Source: Desulfotignum sp. (GTDB lineage Bacteria > Desulfobacterota > Desulfobacteria > Desulfobacterales > Desulfobacteraceae). Taken from it: DNA of 64,000 nt. The stretch covers positions 1-64,000 of the forward strand of contig JAABUB010000004.1 of NCBI GenBank assembly GCA_011389575.1, read 5' to 3'. Position numbers and translations under genes: made by a program. Of this stretch, positions 33,480-41,401 are shown in pieces. Under the pieces are notes generated by a model. It saw nothing but the letters and a program-made list of their open reading frames with translations, had not been told where the DNA came from and searched no databases. The first letter of the stretch is position 1, and the number at the start of each line of letters is the position of its first letter.

Positions 33480-34327
33480 CACAGGACCACCACACCCTTG
33501 ACCGGATCCGGGTCTGCCAGGCTGGCGATCACCACCCGGCCTGGCCATGGATAGGGCTGATTATGGTGAAGGGGGTGTTTTCCCCCGCCTTTTTGGACAT
33601 CTCTTTTTTGCATATCCTGCCGGTGTTTTTTCAACCTGGCCGCAACCGCATGTCCGGCTGCCAACCGGTCCGGGTCATCTGCCTTGTTGAGCCAGACAAA
33701 GCCAGCCGGGTCAGATCCGGCCAGGGTACAGGCTTTTTGCATTTCCAGAACACAGGAGCCGGCCAAGGCAGATATATCCACAAGGCTTCCCGGGGCCAGG
33801 CCGGTGTTGCGGGAAAATATGGCAGACCTGTGGACATGGTCGTCATCCAGGGGGGTATTAAGGGCATCCAGGCCGGTGACATGGATAACCACAGTGGTGA
33901 CCGAGGGCATCACCGGCTCATGGGTGTCGCTGGCCTTGATGGGCAGCTGCCGGGCCCCGTCCGCCTCCACAATGATCCAGTCAAAGCAACCGGCACGCCA
34001 TATCTCATCGATGACCGGGGCGGCAAACCCCTTGAGTTTGCCCGTTTCCGGCACATGCAGGCTGCCGGCGGACAGATGCCGGTGGTCTTTAAAAAATGAA
34101 ACGCTCCGGGCCGAAAGGGCTTGCGCGTTGTCTGCCACCAGGGTGACGGGAGACTGTTCTTCTGAAGGAAAATGCACATTGGTGGTGGTGGTGGAAAGAA
34201 CTGTGCTGCCGGCACCTGCCAGTTCCCGCGCCAGGCAGAACATCAGGCTGGTTTTACCGCCGGCACCGATCAGACAGATTACGCCCGGGCTGGAAAGGCC
34301 CAGGCTGTCACAGATGGGGAATGCCAT
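33479..34327 (-). CDS. yqeC: YqeC-type selenium-dependent hydroxylase accessory protein
   Basis: This 282-residue protein matches the YqeC family, associated by gene context with selenium-containing molybdenum hydroxylases. The P-loop-like GAGGKTSLMFCLARELA near residue 22, TTTTNVHFP near 48, VEADGARQLPIKA and FVWLNKADDPD are the family marks. It is co-translated with the MobA-like gene. Three UGA-encoded selenoproteins elsewhere in the window are consistent with a selenium-using host, but YqeC's exact step is not established. Confidence 0.85.
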   Translation of the reverse strand: MAFPICDSLGLSSPGVICLIGAGGKTSLMFCLARELAGAGSTVLSTTTTNVHFPSEEQSPVTLVADNAQALSARSVSFFKDHRHLSAGSLHVPETGKLKGFAAPVIDEIWRAGCFDWIIVEADGARQLPIKASDTHEPVMPSVTTVVIHVTGLDALNTPLDDDHVHRSAIFSRNTGLAPGSLVDISALAGSCVLEMQKACTLAGSDPAGFVWLNKADDPDRLAAGHAVAARLKKHRQDMQKRDVQKGGGKHPLHHNQPYPWPGRVVIASLADPDPVKGVVVL

Positions 34328-34353
34328 GGTTTGAGATTTCGGGCGGTGACAGA

Positions 34354-34557
34354 TTATTTCTGCTGCTTTCGCAGCTCGGTGACCGGAATACCGCCCACGC
34401 CCCAGTTGTCGGTGTCCACTTCTTGTATGGTCACAAAGGTGGTGGCAGGATTTTTTCCCAGCACATCCGCCAGCAGCCGGGTGACCCCCTGGATCAACTC
34501 GGCTTTCTGCTGTTTGGTGGCCCCTTCCTTTGTAATCTTGATGTTGACATAGGGCAT
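34354..34557 (-). CDS. 4-oxalocrotonate tautomerase-family protein
   Basis: This 67-residue protein has the family features: catalytic Pro after the initiator Met (MPYVNIKITKEG), the helix KQQKAELIQGVTRLL, and the conserved FVTIQEVDTDNWGVGG. It catalyses keto-enol tautomerisation of small acids; the natural substrate is unknown. GGAGG lies just before the ATG. It follows after yqeC's start on the same strand and may be the first gene of the yqeC transcript. Confidence 0.9.
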   Translation of the reverse strand: MPYVNIKITKEGATKQQKAELIQGVTRLLADVLGKNPATTFVTIQEVDTDNWGVGGIPVTELRKQQK

Positions 34558-34639
34558 ACTGCCTCCTTTAATTTTTTTATCGATGGTCTATCCAGGATGC
34601 CGGCCCTGTTTTCATACCGGCATGCATTTGCCCGGACCC

Positions 34640-35677
34640 TTATACCACCCCGTCCAGCTCGTGTTTCAGAGACCGGTTCATGAGGCGCTGCACGGTTTGG
34701 GCCACAGGAAAATCTTCAAACAGCACCCGGTACACTTCATTGCAGATGGGCAGGTCCACCCCGATTTTGCGGGAAAGGTTATACACCGACCGGGTGGTTT
34801 TCACCCCTTCGGCCACCATGCGCATCTCCGAGATGATATCATCCAGTTTTTTGCCCTGACCGATCTGGACGCCCACGGTGTAATTACGACTCAATGCACC
34901 GGTACAGGTGAGCAGCAGGTCCCCTACCCCGGCCAGACCGGACAGGGTCAAGGGGTCGGCCCCCAGGCGGGTGCCCAGACGGTTCATTTCCGTCAGCCCC
35001 CGGGTGATGAGCGCAGCCCTGGGGTTCAGCCCCATGTTCATGCCGTCGCAGATGCCCGCGGCAATGGCCAGAACATTTTTCATGGCCCCGCCGATCTGAG
35101 TTCCCACCGGGTCATCGTTAACATAGACCCGGAAAGTGGGGCAGGAAAACACGGACTGGACAAACCGGGCCACTTCCCGGTCAACCGATGCCGCTGCCAC
35201 CACCGTGGGGATACCTGCTGCCACCTCTTTGGCAAAACTGGGGCCGGACAGAACCGCCAGGTTTTTGGGGGGAATATGATCCAGGATCTCTTGGAAAATA
35301 CCGGTCATGGTCAGGTGGGTCTTGTTTTCAATGCCCTTGGAAGCACTGACCACCACTGCATCGCCGGCAATAAACCGCTTCATCTGCAATGCCACCGTCC
35401 GCATGCAATGGGAAGGCACCACCACCAGCACCAGGTCTTTGTCTTTCACCACGGTTTTCATATCATTAGAGGGACAAATGGATTCCGGCAGGTGAAACCC
35501 CGGCAGAAACACCCGGTTTTCCCGAAAAGTTTCAATCTGTTCTTTCACCTCAGGCTCATATACCCAGAAATCCAGGGCCAGGCCTTTATCTGCCAGCAGT
35601 TTGGCCAGGGCGGTACCCCAGGAGCCGCCCCCCACAACCCCGATACGTGTCGTTTTTATATTGTCTGTCTGCTTCAT
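34640..35677 (-). CDS. gpsA: Glycerol-3-phosphate dehydrogenase [NAD(P)+]
   Basis: This 345-residue enzyme makes sn-glycerol-3-phosphate from dihydroxyacetone phosphate for phospholipid synthesis. The dinucleotide site is VVGGGSWGTALAKLLADKG near residue 14. The catalytic Lys lies in GAMKNVLAIAAGICDGM, and LAGVGDLLLTCTGALSRNYTVG is the conserved substrate region. KGIEN and LSGPSFAKEVAAGIPT complete the family pattern. AGGAAGG precedes the ATG. It is not clearly in an operon. Confidence 0.95.
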   Translation of the reverse strand: MKQTDNIKTTRIGVVGGGSWGTALAKLLADKGLALDFWVYEPEVKEQIETFRENRVFLPGFHLPESICPSNDMKTVVKDKDLVLVVVPSHCMRTVALQMKRFIAGDAVVVSASKGIENKTHLTMTGIFQEILDHIPPKNLAVLSGPSFAKEVAAGIPTVVAAASVDREVARFVQSVFSCPTFRVYVNDDPVGTQIGGAMKNVLAIAAGICDGMNMGLNPRAALITRGLTEMNRLGTRLGADPLTLSGLAGVGDLLLTCTGALSRNYTVGVQIGQGKKLDDIISEMRMVAEGVKTTRSVYNLSRKIGVDLPICNEVYRVLFEDFPVAQTVQRLMNRSLKHELDGVV

Positions 35678-35799
35678 GCACCCTTCCTGACCTAATTTTT
35701 TATGAAAATTTTAAGATCCTGATGACCCCACCCTGATATACAGCAAACCGGTCCAACATTCAATGCATGTTTTATCAAGCATAACCCATACCACCGGGT

Positions 35800-36303
35800 T
35801 TAATGATAAAAAACCGGATGGTCAGTCTGCTCTTCCAGGAACCGGTCCGGGTTCTGGAGCAGCTCCGGCCGGCAGGTGTCAAAAAGGGGTGAGGATATCG
35901 GCCGATTGAACCGGGTTTTAAGCAGCAGTATCCGGTCCAGGACCTGATCCTGAAACATAAAAATCAGCACGTTCTGCTTTCTGTACCGGGCGATCCAGAC
36001 ATCTGCGGTGTCAAGCTCTTGAGTATAGGAAAAGTGGCGCCGGGTGACAAGGGTTGTCCTGGAACGGGGACTGCAGGTGACCAGGGTTCTGATGGCCGGT
36101 ACCCGGTTGATTTCCGCCAGTATCCGCTGCTTGGGAGAAGTGATTTTAAAGGCCCGAAACCCGTTGGTGGTATAAGAATAAATCCCGGCCGGGGAGATGG
36201 CCAGCACTTCCACCAGGATCACCACCACCAGCATGCCAAAGCCCAGACCGATCTGAAGGGCGCGCTGCCGCTGTTTCCGGGTCATCCCGGCCAGAAAATC
36301 CAC
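35800..36303 (-). CDS. Single-pass membrane protein of unknown function
   Basis: This 167-residue protein has one transmembrane segment near the N-terminus (LQIGLGFGMLVVVILVEVLA) after a basic stretch, so the rest probably faces the periplasm. No domain is recognised in the soluble part. Translation probably starts with GTG at 36303; an ATG six codons later is equally possible and neither has a good ribosome site. It lies 14 bases after the DJ-1 gene and is probably co-transcribed. Confidence 0.6.
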   Translation of the reverse strand: MDFLAGMTRKQRQRALQIGLGFGMLVVVILVEVLAISPAGIYSYTTNGFRAFKITSPKQRILAEINRVPAIRTLVTCSPRSRTTLVTRRHFSYTQELDTADVWIARYRKQNVLIFMFQDQVLDRILLLKTRFNRPISSPLFDTCRPELLQNPDRFLEEQTDHPVFYH

Positions 36304-36317
36304 AGGATGGTGCCAGC

Positions 36318-36866
36318 CTAAAGGGCCAGTCCTCCTTTTACGTCATCCACGGTTTTGTCATCAAACAGCCGGGCCACCAGTGCCAGGGAAAATTCCAGGG
36401 CGGTTCCCGCCCCTTTGCTGGTGATGCAGTTCCCGTCTGTGACCACATTCTTGTCCTGAACGGTTCCGCCTTCAATCATGGCGGCAAAACCCGGATGACA
36501 GGTCACAGCCCCCGGTGTGACCAGGCCCAGGTGATGCAGGACCACAGCAGGAGAGGCACAGATGGCCCCGTACAATTTCTGGTTTTCAGCCTGGTTTTTG
36601 AGAAGAAAGGCCAGGTCTTCGGACTTTTTCAGATTTTCAGCACCCGGGATGCCGCCCGGAAGCACGATCAGGTCAAAGGTCTGTTCCAGGCAGTCTTTGA
36701 TCAATGCATCTGCTTTAAACTGCGTTCCCCGGGCAGCCGTGATATCCATATCATCCACAGATGCCGCCACCACCTTTGCACCGGCTCTTCTGAGCACATC
36801 AATGATGGTAATCGCCTCCATTTCTTCGATTCCCTGGGCCACTGGTACCAATACGGTTTTTCCCAT
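36318..36866 (-). CDS. DJ-1/PfpI family protein
   Basis: This 182-residue protein has the DJ-1 fold, with the reactive Cys in YGAICASPAVVLHHLG near 103 and the Glu in VPVAQGIEEMEAI near 15. Such proteins act as glyoxalases, deglycase-like enzymes or redox sensors. The start at 36866 follows AAAGGAGG; the in-frame ATG at 36917 would add 17 unrelated residues. It lies between the TetR regulator and the single-pass membrane protein, all on the minus strand. Confidence 0.92.
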   Translation of the reverse strand: MGKTVLVPVAQGIEEMEAITIIDVLRRAGAKVVAASVDDMDITAARGTQFKADALIKDCLEQTFDLIVLPGGIPGAENLKKSEDLAFLLKNQAENQKLYGAICASPAVVLHHLGLVTPGAVTCHPGFAAMIEGGTVQDKNVVTDGNCITSKGAGTALEFSLALVARLFDDKTVDDVKGGLAL

Positions 36867-36913
36867 AACTGCCTCCTTTGGATCATGGATGGACCGGGTC
36901 ATGCACAATGGCA

Positions 36914-37549
36914 TCAAAAACTTTTACCTCTGTGATGACTCAGCAACTGGTTTTCATATAGCGATGCGGTGATTTTCACCACTTTTATAATATGATCCCG
37001 CCTGAATGCTTTGTTTTTTAAGGGAGAATTGCGGAAGGTCATAAGAATACCGGTAATAGATGCCACAAATGCATGGGAATAAATCCTGGCGCTGTCTGCG
37101 GCAACTCCGTGACGGCAGAGCAGCTTGGCAAACAGATCAAAAAAGATCTTGGTCACGGAATCAAATTTTCCCATGACCGGATGGGTGAGGTTGTCCTTGA
37201 GCATCAAATAGGTCATCATCTGAAATGTGGGCTCATTTTCAATGAGATGTTCCACAAATTTCACCCCGAACTGCTCGATACTGGCAGGTTCATCTGTTTC
37301 CACCATGGCTTCAAAATCTTTGCTGGCAGAGGAAATATCCTGGAGAAAGGCTTCGTTGAACAAGGCTTCCTGGCTGGGGAAATACCGGTAAATGGTGGCA
37401 GGGGATATGCCGGCTTCATCTGCCACTTCCCGCATCCCCACCTCATAAAACGGTTTTTTGGCAAACAATGCCAGGGCGGATTCAATTACAATCTGTTTTC
37501 TTGCCTGCTTTTCCTTTTCCTTGAGTTCTGCAAACCGTGATTCAGCCAC
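36914..37549 (-). CDS. TetR/AcrR-family transcriptional regulator
   Basis: This 211-residue repressor-like protein has an N-terminal helix-turn-helix: ALALFAKKPFYEVGMREVADEAGISPATIYRYFPSQEALF in two parts at about residues 25-62. The C-terminal ligand domain is not specific. The GTG at 37549 is chosen because it gives the usual length before the DNA-binding domain; a longer frame to 37708 has a non-homologous leader. Its targets could be the DJ-1 gene just downstream or the divergent arginine kinase genes. Confidence 0.88.
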   Translation of the reverse strand: MAESRFAELKEKEKQARKQIVIESALALFAKKPFYEVGMREVADEAGISPATIYRYFPSQEALFNEAFLQDISSASKDFEAMVETDEPASIEQFGVKFVEHLIENEPTFQMMTYLMLKDNLTHPVMGKFDSVTKIFFDLFAKLLCRHGVAADSARIYSHAFVASITGILMTFRNSPLKNKAFRRDHIIKVVKITASLYENQLLSHHRGKSF

Positions 37550-37706
37550 AGAAAATCCACCTTTTCCAGAGATTAACAAAAAATTACTGCCACTGCTTTT
37601 TCCCTTATCATGACTGCCAAAGTCTGACAAGGCTAAATACCCGTATTGACGACACTGCCCTGTATCTGGTATATTGCCGCTTGTGAACAAAAAGAAAAAT
37701 AAAGCC

Positions 37707-37892
37707 ATGAACCCAGCGATTAAAAGAGACCTGTTTGATTTTGAAATCGGTTACCTGACCCGGAGCCCCTGCCTCAACTGCCCCCGCAGAAAGGATCTGC
37801 CCAGGTGCCACGATGACTGCGATGTGCTGGACATGATCCAGACCACCCTGGCCAGGGGCATTTCCTGCCAGTCTTCTAAATATGAAAGCTGA
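37707..37892 (+). CDS. Small Cys-rich protein coupled to arginine kinase
   Basis: This 61-residue protein has a CxxC pair followed by two more cysteines (SPCLNCPRRKDLPRCHDDCDVLD in two parts), a likely zinc or Fe-S site, plus one Cys near the C-terminus. I do not recognise a named family. Its TGA stop overlaps the arginine kinase ATG as TGATG, so the two are translated together. The ATG at 37707 has no clear ribosome site, and GTG or TTG codons upstream are alternatives. A redox or metal-sensing role toward the kinase is only a guess. Confidence 0.6.
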   Translation: MNPAIKRDLFDFEIGYLTRSPCLNCPRRKDLPRCHDDCDVLDMIQTTLARGISCQSSKYES

Positions 37893-38920
37893 TGCATGTG
37901 ACCGGCCCGCTGTTTCCTGAAGCATCCTGCTCCCTTGTAGCACGGTTTTTGACTCCGGCAATGTTTGACCGCCTGTCCGGGTGCAAAACCGCCACAGGAT
38001 TCACCCTGGCCCGGGCCATCCAATCCGGACAGAAAAACCATGACTCCAGTATCGGCATCTATGCCGGTGATGCTGAATCCTATACCCTGTTCAGGGAAAT
38101 ATTCGATCCTGTGATCACAACCTATCACCAGATCACAGGATCTGTCCGCCATTTCAAGAACCTGGAACCCCTGGATCCTGCCGACCTGGACCCGGACAAG
38201 GAGTTCATTCTTTCCTCCCGGGTGCGGGTGGCCAGAAATCTTTTTGCACATGCATTCACCCCCCATATCAACCGGCAGGACAGACAATGCGTGGAAAGAC
38301 AGATCCTGGATGCATTGAAAAACCTGCCTGCCCCGCTGAAGGGTCGCTACCATCCCATGGGAGAACTGGATCCCGGACAGATTCGGGACAAGGTCCCCGC
38401 CGGCAGGGCATTTGCACCTGGAGACCGGTTCCAGGAAGCTGCCGGCATTCTTACGGATTTTCCCCTGTCCCGGGGGGTATACACCAGTAAAAACAAAAAA
38501 TTCATGGTATGGATCAATGAAGAGGACCATCTGCGGATCATCTGTATGGAAAAATCCGGACATCTCTGCCGGGTATTCAACCGACTGGTCACGGCACTGG
38601 ACATGCTTGAACAATACCTGGTGTTTGCATCTGATCCAGACCTGGGCTATCTGAACGCCTGCCCCACCAATATAGGAACCGCCATGCGGGCCGGGGTCCA
38701 TATCCGGCTGCCGAAACTGGAAAAGCAGCCGGACGAGATGGCAAAACTTGCCCGTGCCCATGGCCTTCAGATCCGGGGCACCGCCGGTGAAAAAACACAG
38801 GTTACCGGATCTGTATTTGATATCAGCAACCGCCGGCGCCTGGGTGTTTATGAAACCCAAATCATCCAGGATCTTTCCTTGGGCATAGCCGCACTCATAA
38901 AAAAAGAGAAAAACCTGTAA
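37892..38920 (+). CDS. Arginine kinase-like phosphagen kinase
   Basis: This 342-residue ATP:guanido phosphotransferase would reversibly phosphorylate arginine or a related guanidino compound. Motifs are nearly complete: SSRVRVARNL near 108-117, WINEEDHLRIICM near 207-219 with the catalytic Glu, the reactive Cys in NACPTNIGT (C257), and the flexible loop RGTAGEKTQVTGSVFDISNRRRLG in two parts near 295-318. Length is close to animal enzymes (about 355), including an N-terminal helical domain. Phosphagen kinases are rare in bacteria but known from Desulfobacterium and Myxococcus. It is coupled to the preceding small protein. Confidence 0.93.
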   Translation: MHVTGPLFPEASCSLVARFLTPAMFDRLSGCKTATGFTLARAIQSGQKNHDSSIGIYAGDAESYTLFREIFDPVITTYHQITGSVRHFKNLEPLDPADLDPDKEFILSSRVRVARNLFAHAFTPHINRQDRQCVERQILDALKNLPAPLKGRYHPMGELDPGQIRDKVPAGRAFAPGDRFQEAAGILTDFPLSRGVYTSKNKKFMVWINEEDHLRIICMEKSGHLCRVFNRLVTALDMLEQYLVFASDPDLGYLNACPTNIGTAMRAGVHIRLPKLEKQPDEMAKLARAHGLQIRGTAGEKTQVTGSVFDISNRRRLGVYETQIIQDLSLGIAALIKKEKNL

Positions 38921-38980
38921 ATTCCTGCTTGCCATCCCCCGGGCAGTAAATATGCTACAATTAGGCCGAACCATCTGTTT

Positions 38981-39904
38981 TCAGACAAGCAGGTGATCCA
39001 GTATGCCCAGGGCCATGAAAAAAAACATGGACAGATTGATGGCATAAAATCCCGGGCCAGTCTTGGGGGCTGGACACCTTTTGAAGAAAGCGGCCATGCC
39101 CACAGGCAAAACCAGTGCCATGCCTGCCAGAGCAACTGAAAATGCATAACCGGAAATACCGCCTTTGATGATGAACAAAAAAACTGACAGGCTGTAAAGG
39201 CTGGTCCAGATGAGAATCTGGATGTTACGTTCTGAAATGGTCCACACGAAAGATGGTGTGAAAAACGGCACATGATCCGGGTCCACTGTTTTGTGCCTTG
39301 ATGCCAGCACCATAAAATGGGGCACCTGCCAGATACCTGTTACAAGCATCAAAACAAGCAGTGTGTGAAAGCCTGTGTAAGATGATGTCACGCTGCCGGC
39401 TGTCCAGCCGATGGCCGGCGGCAGCATACCGCAAACAATCCCCGGCAGTACAGCCAGGCATGTTTTCTTTTTCAGCGGGGTATACAGCCCGTTATAGCAG
39501 ACCAGGGACAAAACGCCCAAAATCAAGGGAAGGGGCGTATGAAAACACAAAAACAACATCCCGAGTCCGGACAAAATAAGGCCTGCTGCAATAACACCTG
39601 CTGTATTGGCTGTTAATTTTTTTCGGGGCAGACTGCGGCAGCAGGTCCTGACAAAATATGCATCATATATACGGTCCTGGATATTGTTCAGCACTGCTGC
39701 CCCGGCTGCCAGCAACCATACAGCAGATCCCAGAACCAGGGTGTCTCCCCCTGGATCTTGTGTGGCAATCACATGGCCGAACACGGCGGACAAGGCGATA
39801 TAAAAGGTGAGGTGGGCTTTGGTGAGTTCTGTGAAAATTTTCACCCTGCCTGCCGGATGCACCAGCCGGGCAGATACGCACATGGCAGGATTACCATTCG
39901 TCAT
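38981..39904 (-). CDS. ctaB: Protohaem IX farnesyltransferase (haem O synthase)
   Basis: This 307-residue UbiA-type prenyltransferase adds a farnesyl group to haem B for the oxidase next door. About eight transmembrane helices are visible. The diphosphate-binding motif reads NNIQDRIYDAYFVRTCCRSLP, and YTPLKKKT with GWTAG mark the second conserved region. The start at 39904 overlaps the coxB end by 14 bases; ATGs at 39955 or 39883 are alternatives. It is the last gene of the oxidase operon. Haem A synthase is not in the window, so haem O or A use is open. Confidence 0.88.
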   Translation of the reverse strand: MTNGNPAMCVSARLVHPAGRVKIFTELTKAHLTFYIALSAVFGHVIATQDPGGDTLVLGSAVWLLAAGAAVLNNIQDRIYDAYFVRTCCRSLPRKKLTANTAGVIAAGLILSGLGMLFLCFHTPLPLILGVLSLVCYNGLYTPLKKKTCLAVLPGIVCGMLPPAIGWTAGSVTSSYTGFHTLLVLMLVTGIWQVPHFMVLASRHKTVDPDHVPFFTPSFVWTISERNIQILIWTSLYSLSVFLFIIKGGISGYAFSVALAGMALVLPVGMAAFFKRCPAPKTGPGFYAINLSMFFFMALGILDHLLV

Positions 39905-40502
39905 CTTCTTCCACCCATTCATCAAACGCCTCCCGGGATACCACACTGACCACACCGGTCATATCTGCATGTCCCACCCCGCAGAATTCCGTGCACTGGA
40001 AAAAATATTCCCCTTGTTTTTCCGGCAGAAACCAGGCATGGGTCTTGATCCCTTTCACCGCATCCACTTTGACCCGAAAGGCGGGTATAAAAAGGCTGTG
40101 GATCACATCGGTTGATGTAATCGTGAGTTTCACCGGCGTGTTCACCGGCACCAGGATCTCATTTTCCGTTTCCTTGCCATTGGCATAAATGAAAATCCAG
40201 GAAAAAGACTGGGCAATGACCTCGATCTCCATGGCCCCTTCCGGCACATTGCGCAACCCGGTATAGGCCTGCCACCCGGAAACGAACATGGCCAGGGCAA
40301 TGACGGTGGGAATAAATACCCAGGCAGTCTCCAGCTTCCAGTTCCCCCGTATGTCGGCTGATACCGGGTGCCTGCTCCTGCGGTAACGGATCACAAAATA
40401 GACCATCACCAGGGTGATGGCAAACAGGAAAACAAAAGAAAATCCTATGATAAAATAAAAGGATCTGTCCACAAGGGTAACCGGATTCATGATATCGCTC
40501 AT
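39891..40502 (-). CDS. coxB: Cytochrome c oxidase subunit II (CuA subunit)
   Basis: This 203-residue subunit has two N-terminal transmembrane helices and a periplasmic cupredoxin domain. The CuA ligands are all present: H135 in TDVIHSLFIP, then C170, E172, C174, H178 and M181 (QCTEFCGVGHADM). This shows it is a cytochrome c rather than quinol oxidase. Unlike many caa3 enzymes there is no fused cytochrome c domain. It is placed after the other subunits in the operon, 7 bases after the subunit IV gene. Confidence 0.95.
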   Translation of the reverse strand: MSDIMNPVTLVDRSFYFIIGFSFVFLFAITLVMVYFVIRYRRSRHPVSADIRGNWKLETAWVFIPTVIALAMFVSGWQAYTGLRNVPEGAMEIEVIAQSFSWIFIYANGKETENEILVPVNTPVKLTITSTDVIHSLFIPAFRVKVDAVKGIKTHAWFLPEKQGEYFFQCTEFCGVGHADMTGVVSVVSREAFDEWVEEDDEW

Positions 40503-40509
40503 CTCGACC

Positions 40510-40794
40510 TCACCTGAATGCCACGTCCCAAAAAATAAAACCGATCATAATAGCCAGAAAAAACACGGTGGAAAGAAAAGACACCACCACGCCTTTTCCT
40601 GCAGATTTCATGTGCATGAACACCACCAGCACCAGGCTGGCCTTTGCTGATGCAATCACCAGAGTGATCCAGACATTGATCCATCCCAGATCGATGTAAG
40701 ACGCGCCCACAGTCACGCCGGTGAGTACCAGCAAAGTCCCCAGCACAAGGCCCAGGGTTTTGTAGGAAAATATGTGAGATGCATGCTCCATCAC
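40510..40794 (-). CDS. Cytochrome c oxidase subunit IV-type small membrane protein
   Basis: This 94-residue protein has three transmembrane helices (GLVLGTLLVLTGVTVGASYI, WITLVIASAKASLVLVVFMHM, VVSFLSTVFFLAIMIGFI) and fits the prokaryotic COX4/CtaF pattern with the conserved KASLVLVVFMHMK. It probably stabilises the oxidase core. GGAGG precedes the ATG. It lies 10 bases after the subunit III gene. Confidence 0.85.
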   Translation of the reverse strand: MMEHASHIFSYKTLGLVLGTLLVLTGVTVGASYIDLGWINVWITLVIASAKASLVLVVFMHMKSAGKGVVVSFLSTVFFLAIMIGFIFWDVAFR

Positions 40795-40804
40795 GCCTCC
40801 TTTA

Positions 40805-41401
40805 TCAGACCACCAGGTAAAACAAGGGGAAAATAAATATCCAGATCAGATCCACCAGATGCCAGTAAAGGCCGCAATTATCCAGCACTGCATCATTTTC
40901 TGCCGTAATTTTCCGGCAAAACACCAAAACAAGGCTCACCCCCAGAAGCACCATGCCGATCACGATGTGAATGCCGTGAAGGCCTGTGACAACATAGTAC
41001 AACCCGAAAAACAGGTTCTGGGGTGCCGGGCCGTCCAGCAATCTTTCCGAGCCCGGGTAAATGCCGATCTCTATTTTGTGGCCCCATTCAAAATATTTGT
41101 TCACCAGAAAAACAGCACCGCAGACCAGAGCACCTGTCAGTGCTGCCAGTGCGGTGTTTCTCTGGTCTTTATGCACCGCTGTGATGCTGGCAGCCACCAG
41201 AAAGGAGGAAACCAGCAGAATAACGGTATTGATCACCCCGAAACCCAGGCCCAGTGCTTTGGCACCCAGAATAAAATCCTGCGGGTACCAGGAAAAATAC
41301 ACGGCATACAGCACAAACAGGCCGCCGAACAGGATGATTTCAGTGTACAGAAAAAGCCACATTCCCATTTTTTTTCCGGTCTGGTCGCGCTGCACAGGCA
41401 T
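40805..41401 (-). CDS. coxC: Cytochrome c oxidase subunit III
   Basis: This 198-residue subunit has five transmembrane helices, the short form typical of caa3/bo3 relatives. Family marks are KMGMWLFLYTEIILFGGLF, FEWGHKIEIG, FFGLYYVVTGLHGIHIVIGM and YWHLVDLIWIFIFPLFYLV. It is not itself redox active but supports oxygen delivery and stability. It begins directly after the subunit I stop codon and is clearly in the operon. Confidence 0.93.
   Translation of the reverse strand: MPVQRDQTGKKMGMWLFLYTEIILFGGLFVLYAVYFSWYPQDFILGAKALGLGFGVINTVILLVSSFLVAASITAVHKDQRNTALAALTGALVCGAVFLVNKYFEWGHKIEIGIYPGSERLLDGPAPQNLFFGLYYVVTGLHGIHIVIGMVLLGVSLVLVFCRKITAENDAVLDNCGLYWHLVDLIWIFIFPLFYLVV

Noticed and set aside
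34583-35695. 370-codon plus-strand open frame opposite gpsA
   Set aside because: Its sequence is the complement of a clear gpsA gene and has no domain.
38923-38991. CCTGCTTG/CAAGCAGG inverted repeat between arginine kinase and ctaB as a terminator
   Set aside because: The arms are only 8 bp and about 53 bases apart, so hairpin formation is doubtful.
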